NCBI RefSeq assembly: GCF_043643765.1
Contig: NZ_JBHZSP010000002.1
Coordinates: 248,001-312,000 of the forward strand
DNA from: Marinomonas posidonica_A
GTDB lineage: Bacteria > Pseudomonadota > Gammaproteobacteria > Pseudomonadales > Marinomonadaceae
Direction: 5' to 3'
DNA: 64,000 nt
Both the position numbers and the translations under genes were made by a program. The notes under the pieces were generated by a model. It was not told the DNA's origin. It made no database searches and saw only the letters and a program-made list of their open reading frames with translations. Shown here piece by piece: positions 8,663-17,611 of this stretch. Numbering within the stretch: position 1 is the stretch's first letter; each line of letters begins with the position of its first letter.

Positions 8663-9943
8663 ATGAACTCTATAACTCTTGGCCCACTTTCTAAGGCTGA
8701 TGGCGAAATCCAAATTCCAGGCTCAAAGAGTCTTTCAAACCGCATTTTGTTACTGGCAACGCTTGCCAAAGGCACCACCAGAATCACTAACCTATTAGAC
8801 AGTGATGACATTCGTCATATGCTTGAGAGCCTGACTCAATTGGGCGTAAACTACCGCCTAGAAGATCAAGGCACGACTTGTGTATTAGAAGGTTTGGGTG
8901 GCCCTATTCAAGCCAATTTCGGTGACTTATTTTTGGGCAATGCTGGCACTGCAATGCGCCCACTAACCGCAGCACTATGCCTTGGCCAAGGTGAATTTCG
9001 TTTGCATGGTGAGCCACGCATGCACGAACGTCCGATTGGCGACCTAGTCGATGCCCTGAAAACGCTTGGTGTGGACATTCAATATGAAGGCGAGACGAAT
9101 TACCCACCGCTGCGCATTAAGGCTAATGGATTAAACGGCGGGGAAGTTGCCATTAAAGGCAACATTTCAAGTCAGTTCTTGACCGCTATTTTAATGAGCG
9201 CACCGCTAGCGCAACAGGACCTCACTATTAAGGTCGATGGAGAATTAGTCTCTAAGCCTTACATCGACATCACATTACACGCTATGAAGCAATTTGGTAT
9301 CGAGGTGGAAAACCAAAATTACCAAGCCTTTATCGTCAAAGGTCAACAAACTTACCAAAGCCCTGGCGAAATCATGGTCGAAGGCGACGCTTCTTCTGCG
9401 TCTTATTTTTTAGCGGCAGCGGCGATTGCTGGTGGGAAAATCAAAGTGCATGGCGTTGGTACAGACAGCGTTCAAGGGGATGTAAAGTTCGCCGAAGTAC
9501 TGGAAAAAATGGGTGCAAAAATCACTTATGGCCCAACCTGGATAGAAGCAGAACGTCAAACGCTAAAAGGCGTAGACCTAGATATGAACCACATCCCAGA
9601 TGCCGCCATGACAATTGCTACGACAGCACTGTTTGCAGAAGGCACGACTCGCATCCGTAATATTTATAACTGGCGCGTAAAAGAAACAGACCGTTTAAGT
9701 GCAATGGCCACAGAGCTTAAAAAGCTTGGTGCTGAAGTGATTGAAGGTGAAGATTTCATTAGTGTCACACCGGTAACAACCTTAAAACACGCGGCAATCG
9801 ATACCTACAATGATCACCGCATTGCGATGTGCTTCTCATTGGTAGCCTTCTCAGATACCCCTGTGACAATCAATGATCCAGGCTGTACCTCTAAGACCTT
9901 CCCAACCTACTTTAAGCTATTCAATCAAGTCACTCAATCGTAA
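8663..9943 (+). CDS. aroA: 3-phosphoshikimate 1-carboxyvinyltransferase (EPSP synthase)
   Basis: Transfers the enolpyruvyl group of PEP to shikimate 3-phosphate in the common aromatic amino acid pathway. Landmarks: PGSKSLSNRILLLA (S3P/PEP site), LGNAGTAMRPLTAALCL (glyphosate-loop region, class I type), GEPRMHERPIGDLVDAL, ISSQFLTAILM, and YNDHRIAMCFSLVAF near the C-terminus. I place the start at 8663 because MNSITLGPLSKADG aligns with the E. coli start; in-frame GTG (8648) and ATG (8651) are alternatives. About 426 residues, normal length. Followed by a strong terminator. Confidence 0.93.
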   Translation: MNSITLGPLSKADGEIQIPGSKSLSNRILLLATLAKGTTRITNLLDSDDIRHMLESLTQLGVNYRLEDQGTTCVLEGLGGPIQANFGDLFLGNAGTAMRPLTAALCLGQGEFRLHGEPRMHERPIGDLVDALKTLGVDIQYEGETNYPPLRIKANGLNGGEVAIKGNISSQFLTAILMSAPLAQQDLTIKVDGELVSKPYIDITLHAMKQFGIEVENQNYQAFIVKGQQTYQSPGEIMVEGDASSASYFLAAAAIAGGKIKVHGVGTDSVQGDVKFAEVLEKMGAKITYGPTWIEAERQTLKGVDLDMNHIPDAAMTIATTALFAEGTTRIRNIYNWRVKETDRLSAMATELKKLGAEVIEGEDFISVTPVTTLKHAAIDTYNDHRIAMCFSLVAFSDTPVTINDPGCTSKTFPTYFKLFNQVTQS

Positions 9944-9961
9944 CGGTTGACCAGACAGACC

Positions 9962-10010
9962 AAGCCCCAGTGACCTATGCATTCTTTCATAGGTCACTGG
10001 GGCTTTTTTT
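9962..10010. terminator. Terminator after aroA
   Basis: Long perfect stem (18 bases per arm, AAGCCCCAGTGACCTATG and its complement) with an eight-base loop and a T run at 10004-10010, between convergent genes. Confidence 0.9.
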
Positions 10011-10018
10011 ATAGGGAA

Positions 10019-10465
10019 TTACTTTTGATTCTCAGGCGTGGCTGGCGTTTCCAACATTTTAATCTGCTTCGGTGTCAGTAACTTATACAAAGACGCGCGA
10101 TTCTCCGCATATGCCATGGTTAACGCCTTAGTTTGCTTAGCGCTTTTATCCGCCAGTGTATCCACTTGCTTCAAATAGCCTTTTGAATTAGGCGTAAGTT
10201 GACTCAATGCCACTTGAGTATTGTGGAGCTGTTCTTGAATTTTGCGGATTTTTTGACCATCTCGTTCAAACAATGCTGACACTTTTTCTTCCGCATTACT
10301 GTCCAAGCCCAGCTTATCGGCAATGCGTTCCGCCAATTGCTCATGATTAGGCACCGCCATTTTCGCATTTTCAGGTTCTGCAAAGGCTTTCATCGCCACA
10401 CCAGCAATTATTGCAATGCCCAAACATGTGACAGCAATCCTGCCAGTTTTTTTGTTGGTCAACAT
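10019..10465 (-). CDS. Periplasmic Spy/CpxP-like protein
   Basis: A 148-residue exported protein: signal or anchor segment IAVTCLGIAIIAGVAMKAFAEP, then a helical, charged mature part. It has one LTPKQ near the C-terminus, the LTxxQ motif of the Spy/CpxP family, and LGLDSNAEEKVSALF where the first helix of that family lies. Spy and CpxP are small periplasmic chaperone or stress proteins under envelope-stress control; whether this one is a chaperone is inferred. It stands alone, convergent to aroA, with a good Shine-Dalgarno (GAGGAGAAAG) before the start. Confidence 0.6.
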   Translation of the reverse strand: MLTNKKTGRIAVTCLGIAIIAGVAMKAFAEPENAKMAVPNHEQLAERIADKLGLDSNAEEKVSALFERDGQKIRKIQEQLHNTQVALSQLTPNSKGYLKQVDTLADKSAKQTKALTMAYAENRASLYKLLTPKQIKMLETPATPENQK

Positions 10466-10636
10466 ACTTTCTCCTCAGTCGTTCTGTTTCGCGATGAAGA
10501 CATTATGTCTAGAGTTACGTCAAACCGAACCAAAGACCAAGGAGAGAGTGATAAAGCTTGTCAATATGGCGTCAACAAGCTGATAAATGTATCCACCAAG
10601 CGAAATAAAACACTCAGTGAATGCACATTTCCCAAA

Positions 10637-11806
10637 TTAGAATCGACTTGTTAAGGCTGGATCCCAATCTTTCCAAACCACCTCTTTTCCTTGCGCGTGA
10701 ATCATCGCCGCAATGTCAACGACGCTTCTTTCATCACTTATCTCAAACTGCTCCAAAGCGGGCTGAGCTTCTTCGGCATAACCTCCGGGCTGAGTTTTAG
10801 ACTCAGCACTCATGGTGGTGAAGCCCATTTTTACAGCATGCTGTCTAAAGCTAGGCGATTCACGTGTCGACAAACTCATTTCTAAATCCGCATCAAACAA
10901 CCGCCAAGCGGCAATCAATTGAACCAGTTGGCGATCGCTGATCACGGATTTAGGTTCGATCCCACCTTCACAAGGACGAATTCTAGGAAAGGCCACACTA
11001 AAACGGCTACGCCAATAACGCTTTTGCAAATGGCGTAGGTGATGAGCCATGGCAATGGAGTCAGTGCGCCAGTCCTCTAAGCCCAATAGCACTCCTAATC
11101 CTATTTTATGAATCTGCGCCTGACCAATACGATCCGGCGCATCTAAGCGGTAATTAAAATTACTTTTATTGCCTCGCAAATGATGCTCTAGATAGGTTTT
11201 ACGTCGATAGGTTTCTTGATACACCAAGACCGCATCCAATCCCAATTGATGAAGCCGCTCATAATCCACCTTTTCTAATGGCTGAACTTCCATTGAGAGC
11301 TGACTAAAACGGGGCTTTATTCGCGGTAACATGCGCTCAAAATACGGCATAGATACCTTGTTTGTTTCACCTGTGACCAACAGGATATGGTCAAACCCTT
11401 TCGCCTTAATCGCGGCCACCTCAGCATCAACTTGGTGCTCATTAAGCGTCAGACGGCGAATAGCGTTCGACATAGAGAAACCACAGTAAGTACATTCATT
11501 AGCACAAGTATTCGACAAATACAGCGGCGCAAATAAGCTGATCGTGTTGCCGAAACGCCGCTGAGTGATACGTTCACTTTTGCTCACCATCTCCAGCAAA
11601 TAAGGTGCTGCAGCGGACGAAATTAACGCGGCAAAATCGTCTACGTCTAACTTATCTTTTGCTAGAGCCCGAATCACATCCTGTTCAGTTTTCATTTGAT
11701 GACTACGAGTCATGGTTTGCCAGTCCAGACCTTCAAGCACCTGACTGAACTGACCTGCAATAGCTGGACTCTGCTCAACAACACGCAAAACAGACGCCTT
11801 ACTCAT
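10637..11806 (-). CDS. thiH: 2-iminoacetate synthase, radical SAM enzyme of thiazole synthesis
   Basis: Cleaves tyrosine to dehydroglycine and p-cresol to supply the thiazole nitrogen and carbon for thiamine. The radical SAM cluster motif is CANECTYCGF (about residues 104-113) after FAPLYLSNT; other markers are LLVTGETNKVSMPYF, LGLDAVLVYQETYRR, IGLGVLLGLEDWR and FPRIRPCEGG. 389 residues, typical. Its start overlaps the thiG stop by four bases. It is the last gene of the thiamine operon. Confidence 0.93.
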   Translation of the reverse strand: MSKASVLRVVEQSPAIAGQFSQVLEGLDWQTMTRSHQMKTEQDVIRALAKDKLDVDDFAALISSAAAPYLLEMVSKSERITQRRFGNTISLFAPLYLSNTCANECTYCGFSMSNAIRRLTLNEHQVDAEVAAIKAKGFDHILLVTGETNKVSMPYFERMLPRIKPRFSQLSMEVQPLEKVDYERLHQLGLDAVLVYQETYRRKTYLEHHLRGNKSNFNYRLDAPDRIGQAQIHKIGLGVLLGLEDWRTDSIAMAHHLRHLQKRYWRSRFSVAFPRIRPCEGGIEPKSVISDRQLVQLIAAWRLFDADLEMSLSTRESPSFRQHAVKMGFTTMSAESKTQPGGYAEEAQPALEQFEISDERSVVDIAAMIHAQGKEVVWKDWDPALTSRF

Positions 11807-12582
11807 GACAAAGCCCCGATAAACTCAGTCAGTGGGCTAGTGGCATGCGCCGCATCAAACCGCTTCTCCCCTAATCCAGATTCGTACGCTAATCGACCTG
11901 CTTCAACCGCCAAACGAAACGCCTTACCCATTTGCTCCGGTTGTTTCGCTACAGCCATCGCGGTATTCACCAAGACTGCATCCGCCCCCATTTCCAAAGC
12001 CAAAGAAGCATCCGATGGCGCTCCAATCCCCGCATCCACAATCACTGGTACATTAGCCTGTTCAATAATAATGTCTAAAAAAGGTCGACTCGCCAGCCCC
12101 ATGTTCGATCCAATTGGCGAGCCTAACGGCATCACACATTGGCAGCCAACCTCTTCCAGACGTTTGCACAAAACAGGGTCTGCATGCACATAAGGCATCA
12201 CCACAAAGCCTTTTTTTACCAGCGCCTCGGCGGCCGCCAAGGTTTCATTGCCATCCGGCATCAGATAACGTGGGTCTGGATGGATTTCTAATTTCACCCA
12301 ATTTGTCTGTAACGCCTCTCGAGCCAACTCAGACGCAAAGATGGCTTCTTTTGCATTCCTTGCCCCAGACGTATTGGGCAATAACTTTACCCCCATATTT
12401 TGTAAGGGTTTGAGAATATTGTCCGTTTGATGCTGCAAATCCAAACGTCGTAAAGATAGCGTCACCAACTCGGTGCCACTGGCCGACAGAGACTCTGTCA
12501 TTGCCTCGCCGCTGGCATACTTTCCAGTACCAGCAAACAACCGAGAACCAAACTCATGATCAGCAATAATCAAGGGCTCCAT
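11803..12582 (-). CDS. thiG: Thiazole synthase
   Basis: Builds the thiazole phosphate ring from deoxyxylulose phosphate, dehydroglycine and ThiS thiocarboxylate. A 259-residue TIM-barrel protein with SRLFAGTGKYASGEAM at the start, LLPNTSGARNAKEA, NWVKLEIHPDPRYLMPD (the Lys forming the Schiff base with the sugar is in VKLE), CQCVMPLGSPIGSNMGL and PVIVDAGIGAPSDASLALEMGADAVLVNTA. Placed between thiS (two bases upstream) and thiH (overlap). Confidence 0.94.
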   Translation of the reverse strand: MEPLIIADHEFGSRLFAGTGKYASGEAMTESLSASGTELVTLSLRRLDLQHQTDNILKPLQNMGVKLLPNTSGARNAKEAIFASELAREALQTNWVKLEIHPDPRYLMPDGNETLAAAEALVKKGFVVMPYVHADPVLCKRLEEVGCQCVMPLGSPIGSNMGLASRPFLDIIIEQANVPVIVDAGIGAPSDASLALEMGADAVLVNTAMAVAKQPEQMGKAFRLAVEAGRLAYESGLGEKRFDAAHATSPLTEFIGALS

Positions 12583-12584
12583 AC

Positions 12585-12782
12585 CTAACCTCCCGCAATG
12601 GATTCAAAAATAAACACACGACAAGAAGCGAGTACATCAGTCGTGGCCCAAGCACTACGAGGAATGATGTTTTGATCTATGGCCACCGCCACACCATTAG
12701 ACTCTTTTTTCAACGTATCAATTAAGTCTTGAACATAACGACCATCAAACTCGAACGGTTTGTCATTAAGATATATTTTCAT
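12585..12782 (-). CDS. thiS: Sulfur carrier protein ThiS
   Basis: A 65-residue ubiquitin-like protein that carries sulfur as a C-terminal thiocarboxylate for thiazole synthesis. The C-terminus is the required Gly-Gly (FESIAGG). I start at 12782 (MKIYLNDKPFEFDG) because AGAGGT precedes it at good spacing and family members begin with this strand. Its start overlaps the end of thiDE by 17 bases. No thiF (the adenylating partner) is visible in the window, so activation must come from elsewhere. Confidence 0.9.
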   Translation of the reverse strand: MKIYLNDKPFEFDGRYVQDLIDTLKKESNGVAVAIDQNIIPRSAWATTDVLASCRVFIFESIAGG

Positions 12783-14286
12783 TTCCGACCTCTTTTGATT
12801 GCGCAAACTGCTCTATCAGAAAACGAGTCACTCGTTCAGGCGATTCGGCTAAGGTAATGGCGGTTACCAAAGCCACACTGTTTACTCCTGTGGCCGCAAC
12901 GGCAGCAAAGCGTTCACAGTTAATCCCGCCAATGGCTACTGTAGGGTAATGACCTTTGAGTAAATTGACATAATGCTGCAGACGCTTAAGTCCCTGAGGT
13001 TGCGATGTCATTTGTTTTGTTTGGGTGGGATAGATATGCCCCAGCGCAATATAACTAGGCTTAAACACCAGAGCTCGAGCAATCTCAAAATAGCCATGCG
13101 TACTCACGCCTAAACGCAAACCAGCTTGTTGAATACGTGCTAAGTCAGCTACTAACAAATCTTCCTGCCCTAAGTGCACACCATATGCACCGTATTCAAT
13201 GGCTTTTTCCCAATAATCATTGATGAACACCTGCGCTTGGTAAGTTTTTCCTAGCAGGATCGCCTGCTGGATTTGCTCTTCGAGTTGAGCTGAATCGGCG
13301 TCCTTGATGCGCAATTGGGCAATGCGAACCCCTTGCTTCAACACTCGTTCCAACCAATGAATGGAATCCACAACAGGGTATAACCCCATTGAATCCACAT
13401 CCATTTCTGCAAATGCCAGCGACTGTCCTAAGCCACTTTCAGCGGTAACAATATTAGGTAAGTTCTCAATTTGCTCCGGCCAACCAGGCCGACCTAATGG
13501 CCCGGCTCCTTGCCCTATTTGCACCCCAGTTTTAAGCGCACCGGTAATGTAAGCCTTTGCCATAGTTATCGCATCGTCAGCAAAGTAGTCATACCCCAGA
13601 AAACAGGCCAACGCAGTTGATAATGTACAACCTGTGCCACGGGTATTATGGACAGACAATTTGTCGGTTGAAAAACCACACACACTTTCACCTTTAAACC
13701 ACCAATCTGTCGCCATGGTCGCTTCATGATGACCGCCTTTCAACAACCAAGAAACTTGGTTAACGCCATATTTCTCAGTGATTTGAAAGGCAATTTGGTT
13801 GACCGGTTGATGCACCGAAATCTGCGTTAACGCTTCAAATTCCAGTAAGTTTGGTGTGAGATAATCCACATAAGGCAGCATTAGAGTCAGTAACTCTGTG
13901 GCCGCCTCACTTTGTTGTAACCGATTACCAGCTTCGCTGCTGGCCGCCATAACCGGATCAAACACAATGCTAATTTCAGGACGTTGCTGTTTTATGTTTG
14001 CTAACCACTTACTACACGCGACAACCAACTCATAATTAGGCAACAAACTCACCTTAATGGCTTGCGGCCACACATCATCCAACAGCGTGTGCCATTGCGC
14101 ATCAAACATCGCCACGCTAACGGGCTCAACTGAATCAACAATTTTAGAATTTTGCGCTGTGACACAGGTCACGATCGATTGCACATGACATCCCAGATCT
14201 TGCCCTGTTCGTAAGTCGGCTTGCAATCCTGCGTGTGCCGACGAGTCAGACCCGCCAACACACCAAATAACAGGAGGTTTTGACAT
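12766..14286 (-). CDS. thiDE: Fused HMP(-P) kinase / thiamine phosphate synthase
   Basis: A two-domain protein of about 506 residues. The N-terminal half is ThiD (CVGGSDSSAHAGLQADLRT, a ribokinase-like start; FDPVMAAS; LTPNLLEFEALT; WLLKGGHH; NTRGTGCTLSTALAC) and the C-terminal third is ThiE (LYPVVDSIHWLERVLKQG, IAQLRIKD, VFINDYWEKAI, GVHLGQEDL, LGVSTHG, GHIYPTQTKQM, AIGGI). It phosphorylates hydroxymethylpyrimidine and then couples the pyrophosphate to thiazole phosphate. The start at 14286 is chosen for a strong TAGGAGGTGAG ribosome site; a longer frame upstream overlaps thiC. Overlaps thiS by 17 bases. Confidence 0.92.
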   Translation of the reverse strand: MSKPPVIWCVGGSDSSAHAGLQADLRTGQDLGCHVQSIVTCVTAQNSKIVDSVEPVSVAMFDAQWHTLLDDVWPQAIKVSLLPNYELVVACSKWLANIKQQRPEISIVFDPVMAASSEAGNRLQQSEAATELLTLMLPYVDYLTPNLLEFEALTQISVHQPVNQIAFQITEKYGVNQVSWLLKGGHHEATMATDWWFKGESVCGFSTDKLSVHNTRGTGCTLSTALACFLGYDYFADDAITMAKAYITGALKTGVQIGQGAGPLGRPGWPEQIENLPNIVTAESGLGQSLAFAEMDVDSMGLYPVVDSIHWLERVLKQGVRIAQLRIKDADSAQLEEQIQQAILLGKTYQAQVFINDYWEKAIEYGAYGVHLGQEDLLVADLARIQQAGLRLGVSTHGYFEIARALVFKPSYIALGHIYPTQTKQMTSQPQGLKRLQHYVNLLKGHYPTVAIGGINCERFAAVAATGVNSVALVTAITLAESPERVTRFLIEQFAQSKEVGNENIS

Positions 14287-14302
14287 TATCTCACCTCCTA
14301 CT

Positions 14303-16345
14303 TTAAGGTTGCTCTGTTTCAAGGTCCGTTGTTGAACCCGTTTTACTTGCCACTGACACCTCATCTGTTGACGATTCAGCCAATAAATTTGAATCAAATT
14401 TATCTGTCGTCAGATACACATCGCTGCCTAAATCACGAAATTGTTCAGACATTTTTTGCATGCCCGCAATCGGGTTATCCTCTTCTATGGACACTAAATC
14501 AATGGCATTCGCTTCTAATCCCGCCGCATAATCACGAACTTCTTGAGTAATCTTCATCGAACAGAATTTTGGACCACACATAGAGCAGAAATGCGCCACT
14601 TTACCTGATGCTTGAGGCAAGGTTTCATCGTGATAAGCACGCGCGGTTTCTGGGTCAAGAGACAAATTAAATTGATCTTCCCAGCGGAATTCAAAACGCG
14701 CCTTCGAAAGCGCATTATCGCGAATCTGTGCGCCTGGATGACCTTTGGCAAGGTCCGCGGCATGAGCAGCAATTTTATAGGTAATCAAGCCCTGCTTTAC
14801 GTCTTCCTTGTTCGGCAAACCTAAGTGCTCTTTCGGCGTCACGTAACACAACATGGCACAACCGTACCAACCGATCTGAGCAGCACCAATACCAGAGGTA
14901 ATGTGGTCATAACCCGGGGCAATATCTTGTGTTAATGGTCCCAAAGTATAAAAAGGTGCTTCATGACAATGTTCTAACTGCTCCGTCATATTCTGCTCAA
15001 TTAACTGCATCGGCACATGCCCTGGCCCTTCAATCATGACTTGAACATCGTACTCCCAAGCCACTTTTGTTAACTCTCCTAAGGTTCTCAATTCCGACAT
15101 TTGTGCTTCGTCGTTGGCGTCCATGATAGACCCAGGACGCAGGCCATCTCCTAATGACAGCGCCACATCGTATGCCGCACAAATCTCACAAATTTCACGG
15201 AAGCGCTCATACAAAAAACTCTCCGTATGATGCGCCAAACACCATTTAGCCATAATCGAACCGCCACGAGACACAATGCCAGTCAGGCGCTTCGCCGTCA
15301 GTGGGACATAACGCAACAAAACCCCAGCGTGGATTGTGAAGTAATCCACACCCTGCTCCGCCTGTTCAATCAAGGTGTCACGAAAAACCTCCCAGTTTAG
15401 GTTTTCAGCAATGCCATCGACTTTTTCCAACGCCTGATAAATCGGTACAGTACCAATAGGGACAGGGGAATTTCGTAAAATCCATTCGCGGGTTTCGTGT
15501 ATGTTTTTCCCCGTGGACAAGTCCATTACCGTATCCGCGCCCCAACGAGTCGACCAAACCAGTTTTTCCACTTCTTCCTCAATGGAAGACGTCACCGCCG
15601 AATTACCAATATTGGCATTCACTTTAACCAAGAAATTACGGCCGATGATCATCGGCTCAGATTCTGGGTGGTTAATGTTATTAGGGATAATGGCACGACC
15701 TCTTGCCACCTCGTCTCGCACAAACTCTGGTGTAATCTTATCTTGTAGGTTGGCCCCAAAACTTTGACCTGGGTGCTGCTTAAGAAGCAACTCACTCTTA
15801 ATGGCTTGCAAGTTTTGATTTTCACGAATCGCAATGTATTCCATCTCAGGGGTGATTATTCCCTTTTTGGCATAGTGCATTTGAGTCACACATTGACCAG
15901 ACTTAGCACGGCGTATTTTGGGTAAATGCTGGAACCTCAGTTCATCCAACTTACCATCGTCTAATCGAGATTGAGTAAAGCTTGAACTAACCACGGAAAG
16001 GGTTTCTGTGTCATTACGCTCTTCAATCCAATTGGCTCGTAATGGATTGATCCCCTGATGAACATCGATTTCTTCTTGTGGATCGCCGTAAGGCCCTGAA
16101 CAATCGTATACAAAAATGGCTTCGTTTGGTTCAAACGTCAGTTTGTCAGGGTCCGAACCGATCGGCGTGTCGGTGAGATTGATTTTACGCATTGGCACAC
16201 GTACACCATCTCGCTTACCATCTAGATAAATACGTTCCGAAGCTGGAAAAGGCGTGGCTTGAAGTGACTCGATAAAGGCTTTTGCAGCCAAACGAGACTC
16301 TTCGCGTGACTGCTTGTTTGGTTTTTTGTTGTTGTGACTAGACAT
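14303..16345 (-). CDS. thiC: Phosphomethylpyrimidine synthase
   Basis: Radical SAM enzyme converting aminoimidazole ribotide to hydroxymethylpyrimidine phosphate. About 680 residues. The atypical C-terminal cluster motif is CSMCGPKFCSMK; other markers are DTVMDLSTGKNIHETREWILRNSPVPIGTVPIYQAL, DYFTIHAGVLLRYVP, SRGGSIMAKWCLAHH, ALSLGDGLRPGSI, MIEGPGHVP and LGPLTQDIAPGYDHITSGIGAA. Start at 16345 is preferred because AAAAAGGGAA sits at proper spacing to it, less so to the ATG six bases upstream. First gene of the thiamine operon, behind a TPP riboswitch. Confidence 0.95.
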   Translation of the reverse strand: MSSHNNKKPNKQSREESRLAAKAFIESLQATPFPASERIYLDGKRDGVRVPMRKINLTDTPIGSDPDKLTFEPNEAIFVYDCSGPYGDPQEEIDVHQGINPLRANWIEERNDTETLSVVSSSFTQSRLDDGKLDELRFQHLPKIRRAKSGQCVTQMHYAKKGIITPEMEYIAIRENQNLQAIKSELLLKQHPGQSFGANLQDKITPEFVRDEVARGRAIIPNNINHPESEPMIIGRNFLVKVNANIGNSAVTSSIEEEVEKLVWSTRWGADTVMDLSTGKNIHETREWILRNSPVPIGTVPIYQALEKVDGIAENLNWEVFRDTLIEQAEQGVDYFTIHAGVLLRYVPLTAKRLTGIVSRGGSIMAKWCLAHHTESFLYERFREICEICAAYDVALSLGDGLRPGSIMDANDEAQMSELRTLGELTKVAWEYDVQVMIEGPGHVPMQLIEQNMTEQLEHCHEAPFYTLGPLTQDIAPGYDHITSGIGAAQIGWYGCAMLCYVTPKEHLGLPNKEDVKQGLITYKIAAHAADLAKGHPGAQIRDNALSKARFEFRWEDQFNLSLDPETARAYHDETLPQASGKVAHFCSMCGPKFCSMKITQEVRDYAAGLEANAIDLVSIEEDNPIAGMQKMSEQFRDLGSDVYLTTDKFDSNLLAESSTDEVSVASKTGSTTDLETEQP

Positions 16346-16477
16346 GAGCATTTCCCTTTTTAATAACGTGAGAATTGCTTGTCTGGGGTGCTGTTTATCC
16401 TAACGAACTGATTTAGACATCAGACTAGGCAAACATGGAATCCTGAAATGATAGAATTGAAATAGACGAGTGACTGG

Positions 16478-16522
16478 CTGCATCGAAAACAATTCAACAA
16501 AACAGGAGTTCATTCGATGCAG
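16478..16522 (-). promoter_or_regulatory. Hairpin between TPP riboswitch and thiC, candidate expression platform
   Basis: Ten-base perfect inverted repeat (CTGCATCGAA and TTCGATGCAG) with a loop of about 25 bases, just downstream of the riboswitch aptamer on the minus strand. No T run follows, so a simple terminator is unlikely. Role is inferred from position only. Confidence 0.4.
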
Positions 16523-16542
16523 ATAAGAAAAAGTATGACTTT

Positions 16543-16630
16543 CTTGTTTCCTACGCGGGTATCAACCCGATCAGGTTCTGCGGATCCCGCATTCAATTAT
16601 GCGATCTCAGCCAAATGGCACTCCGACAAG
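16543..16630 (-). ncRNA. TPP riboswitch (THI element) controlling the thiamine operon
   Basis: On the minus strand the conserved THI-box parts appear in order: GGCTGAGATCGC (P2-J3/2 with CUGAGA), GCGGGATCCGCAGAACCTGATC (ACCUGAUC core) and GGGTTGATACCCGCGTAGG (pyrophosphate-binding arm GCGUAGG). The ends can pair as P1 (CTTGT with ACAAG). It lies about 200 bases upstream of thiC. Thiamine pyrophosphate binding should repress the operon. Confidence 0.93.
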
Positions 16631-16716
16631 TAATCATGAGTATACTTAATCAAACGTCCTTGTAAACCCAGTTTTTAATCTTGAAAGTTAAATGGGTAAG
16701 GCTACAACAACATAAC

Positions 16717-17580
16717 TCAGTCCTGCTGCATCTCTAACGCCATTTTATAAAGTTGATTCTTTTTCCCGCCAGTGAATTTGGCGGCAATCGAAGCCGCCTG
16801 CTTTAAAGGCAAAGATTCTTCTAACAACAAAGCCAACACTCGACGAGCTTCCTGCAGTGATTCATCTTCTTCTGGCAAAGATAAATTCAGCATCACCACA
16901 AACTCGCCTTTCATCTGATTCGCATCTTCATCAAACTGCTGCAGAATTTGACTAGGCGAACCAGATAAAAAAGTTTCAAATGTTTTAGTAATTTCACGAG
17001 CTAACACTAAGTTGGCTTGATCACCATATACGGCCTCAAGATCGCTAATAGAATCATAAATTCGGTGCGTCGATTCGTAGAAAACAACGGTGCCAGCTTG
17101 CTTCGCCCAAGCAGCAAACACATCACGACGGGCTTTACTCTTTGCCGGCACAAAACCGGCGAAGAAAAACTGATCCGTTGGTAAACCAGACGCACACAAA
17201 GCCGCCACCACAGCACACGAACCAGGAACAGGCACAACTTTATGCCCTAATGCTCTTAAGCTTGATACCAAGTGGTAACCTGGATCCGAGATCAATGGTG
17301 TACCTGCATCCGATACTAGGGCGAGGTTTTTACCTTCTGATAGTAAACTGGCAACGTACTCTGCTTTGTCTTTTTCATTGTGATCGTGTACAGAAAATAA
17401 CTTAGCCTCAATGCCAAAATGGTTCAATAATCGACGGGTGTGTCGAGTGTCTTCTGCCGCGATATAGTCTACATTGCGTAAAGTTTCTTCTGCTCTTTTG
17501 GTAAAGTCGTCTAGATTGCCTATTGGTGTCGCAACTATATACAGCGACCCTCTCACTTCATCCGAAGTATGTGATACCAT
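16717..17580 (-). CDS. rsmI: 16S rRNA 2'-O-ribose C1402 methyltransferase
   Basis: A SAM-dependent methyltransferase of the tetrapyrrole-methylase fold. Markers: LYIVATPIGNLDDFTKRAEETLRNVDYIAAEDTRHTRRLLNHFGI at the N-terminus, ALVSDAGTPLISDPGYHLV, PVPGSCAVVAALCASGLPTDQFFFAGF and VFYESTHRI. I start at 17580 (MVSHTSDEV) with AAGAGG in front; an ATG seven codons upstream is possible. About 287 residues. Divergent from lpoA with only about 30 bases between starts, the arrangement usual in gammaproteobacteria. Confidence 0.92.
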   Translation of the reverse strand: MVSHTSDEVRGSLYIVATPIGNLDDFTKRAEETLRNVDYIAAEDTRHTRRLLNHFGIEAKLFSVHDHNEKDKAEYVASLLSEGKNLALVSDAGTPLISDPGYHLVSSLRALGHKVVPVPGSCAVVAALCASGLPTDQFFFAGFVPAKSKARRDVFAAWAKQAGTVVFYESTHRIYDSISDLEAVYGDQANLVLAREITKTFETFLSGSPSQILQQFDEDANQMKGEFVVMLNLSLPEEDESLQEARRVLALLLEESLPLKQAASIAAKFTGGKKNQLYKMALEMQQD

Positions 17581-17611
17581 GATGCCTCTTTCATTTGTCA
17601 TTTTTAAGATT

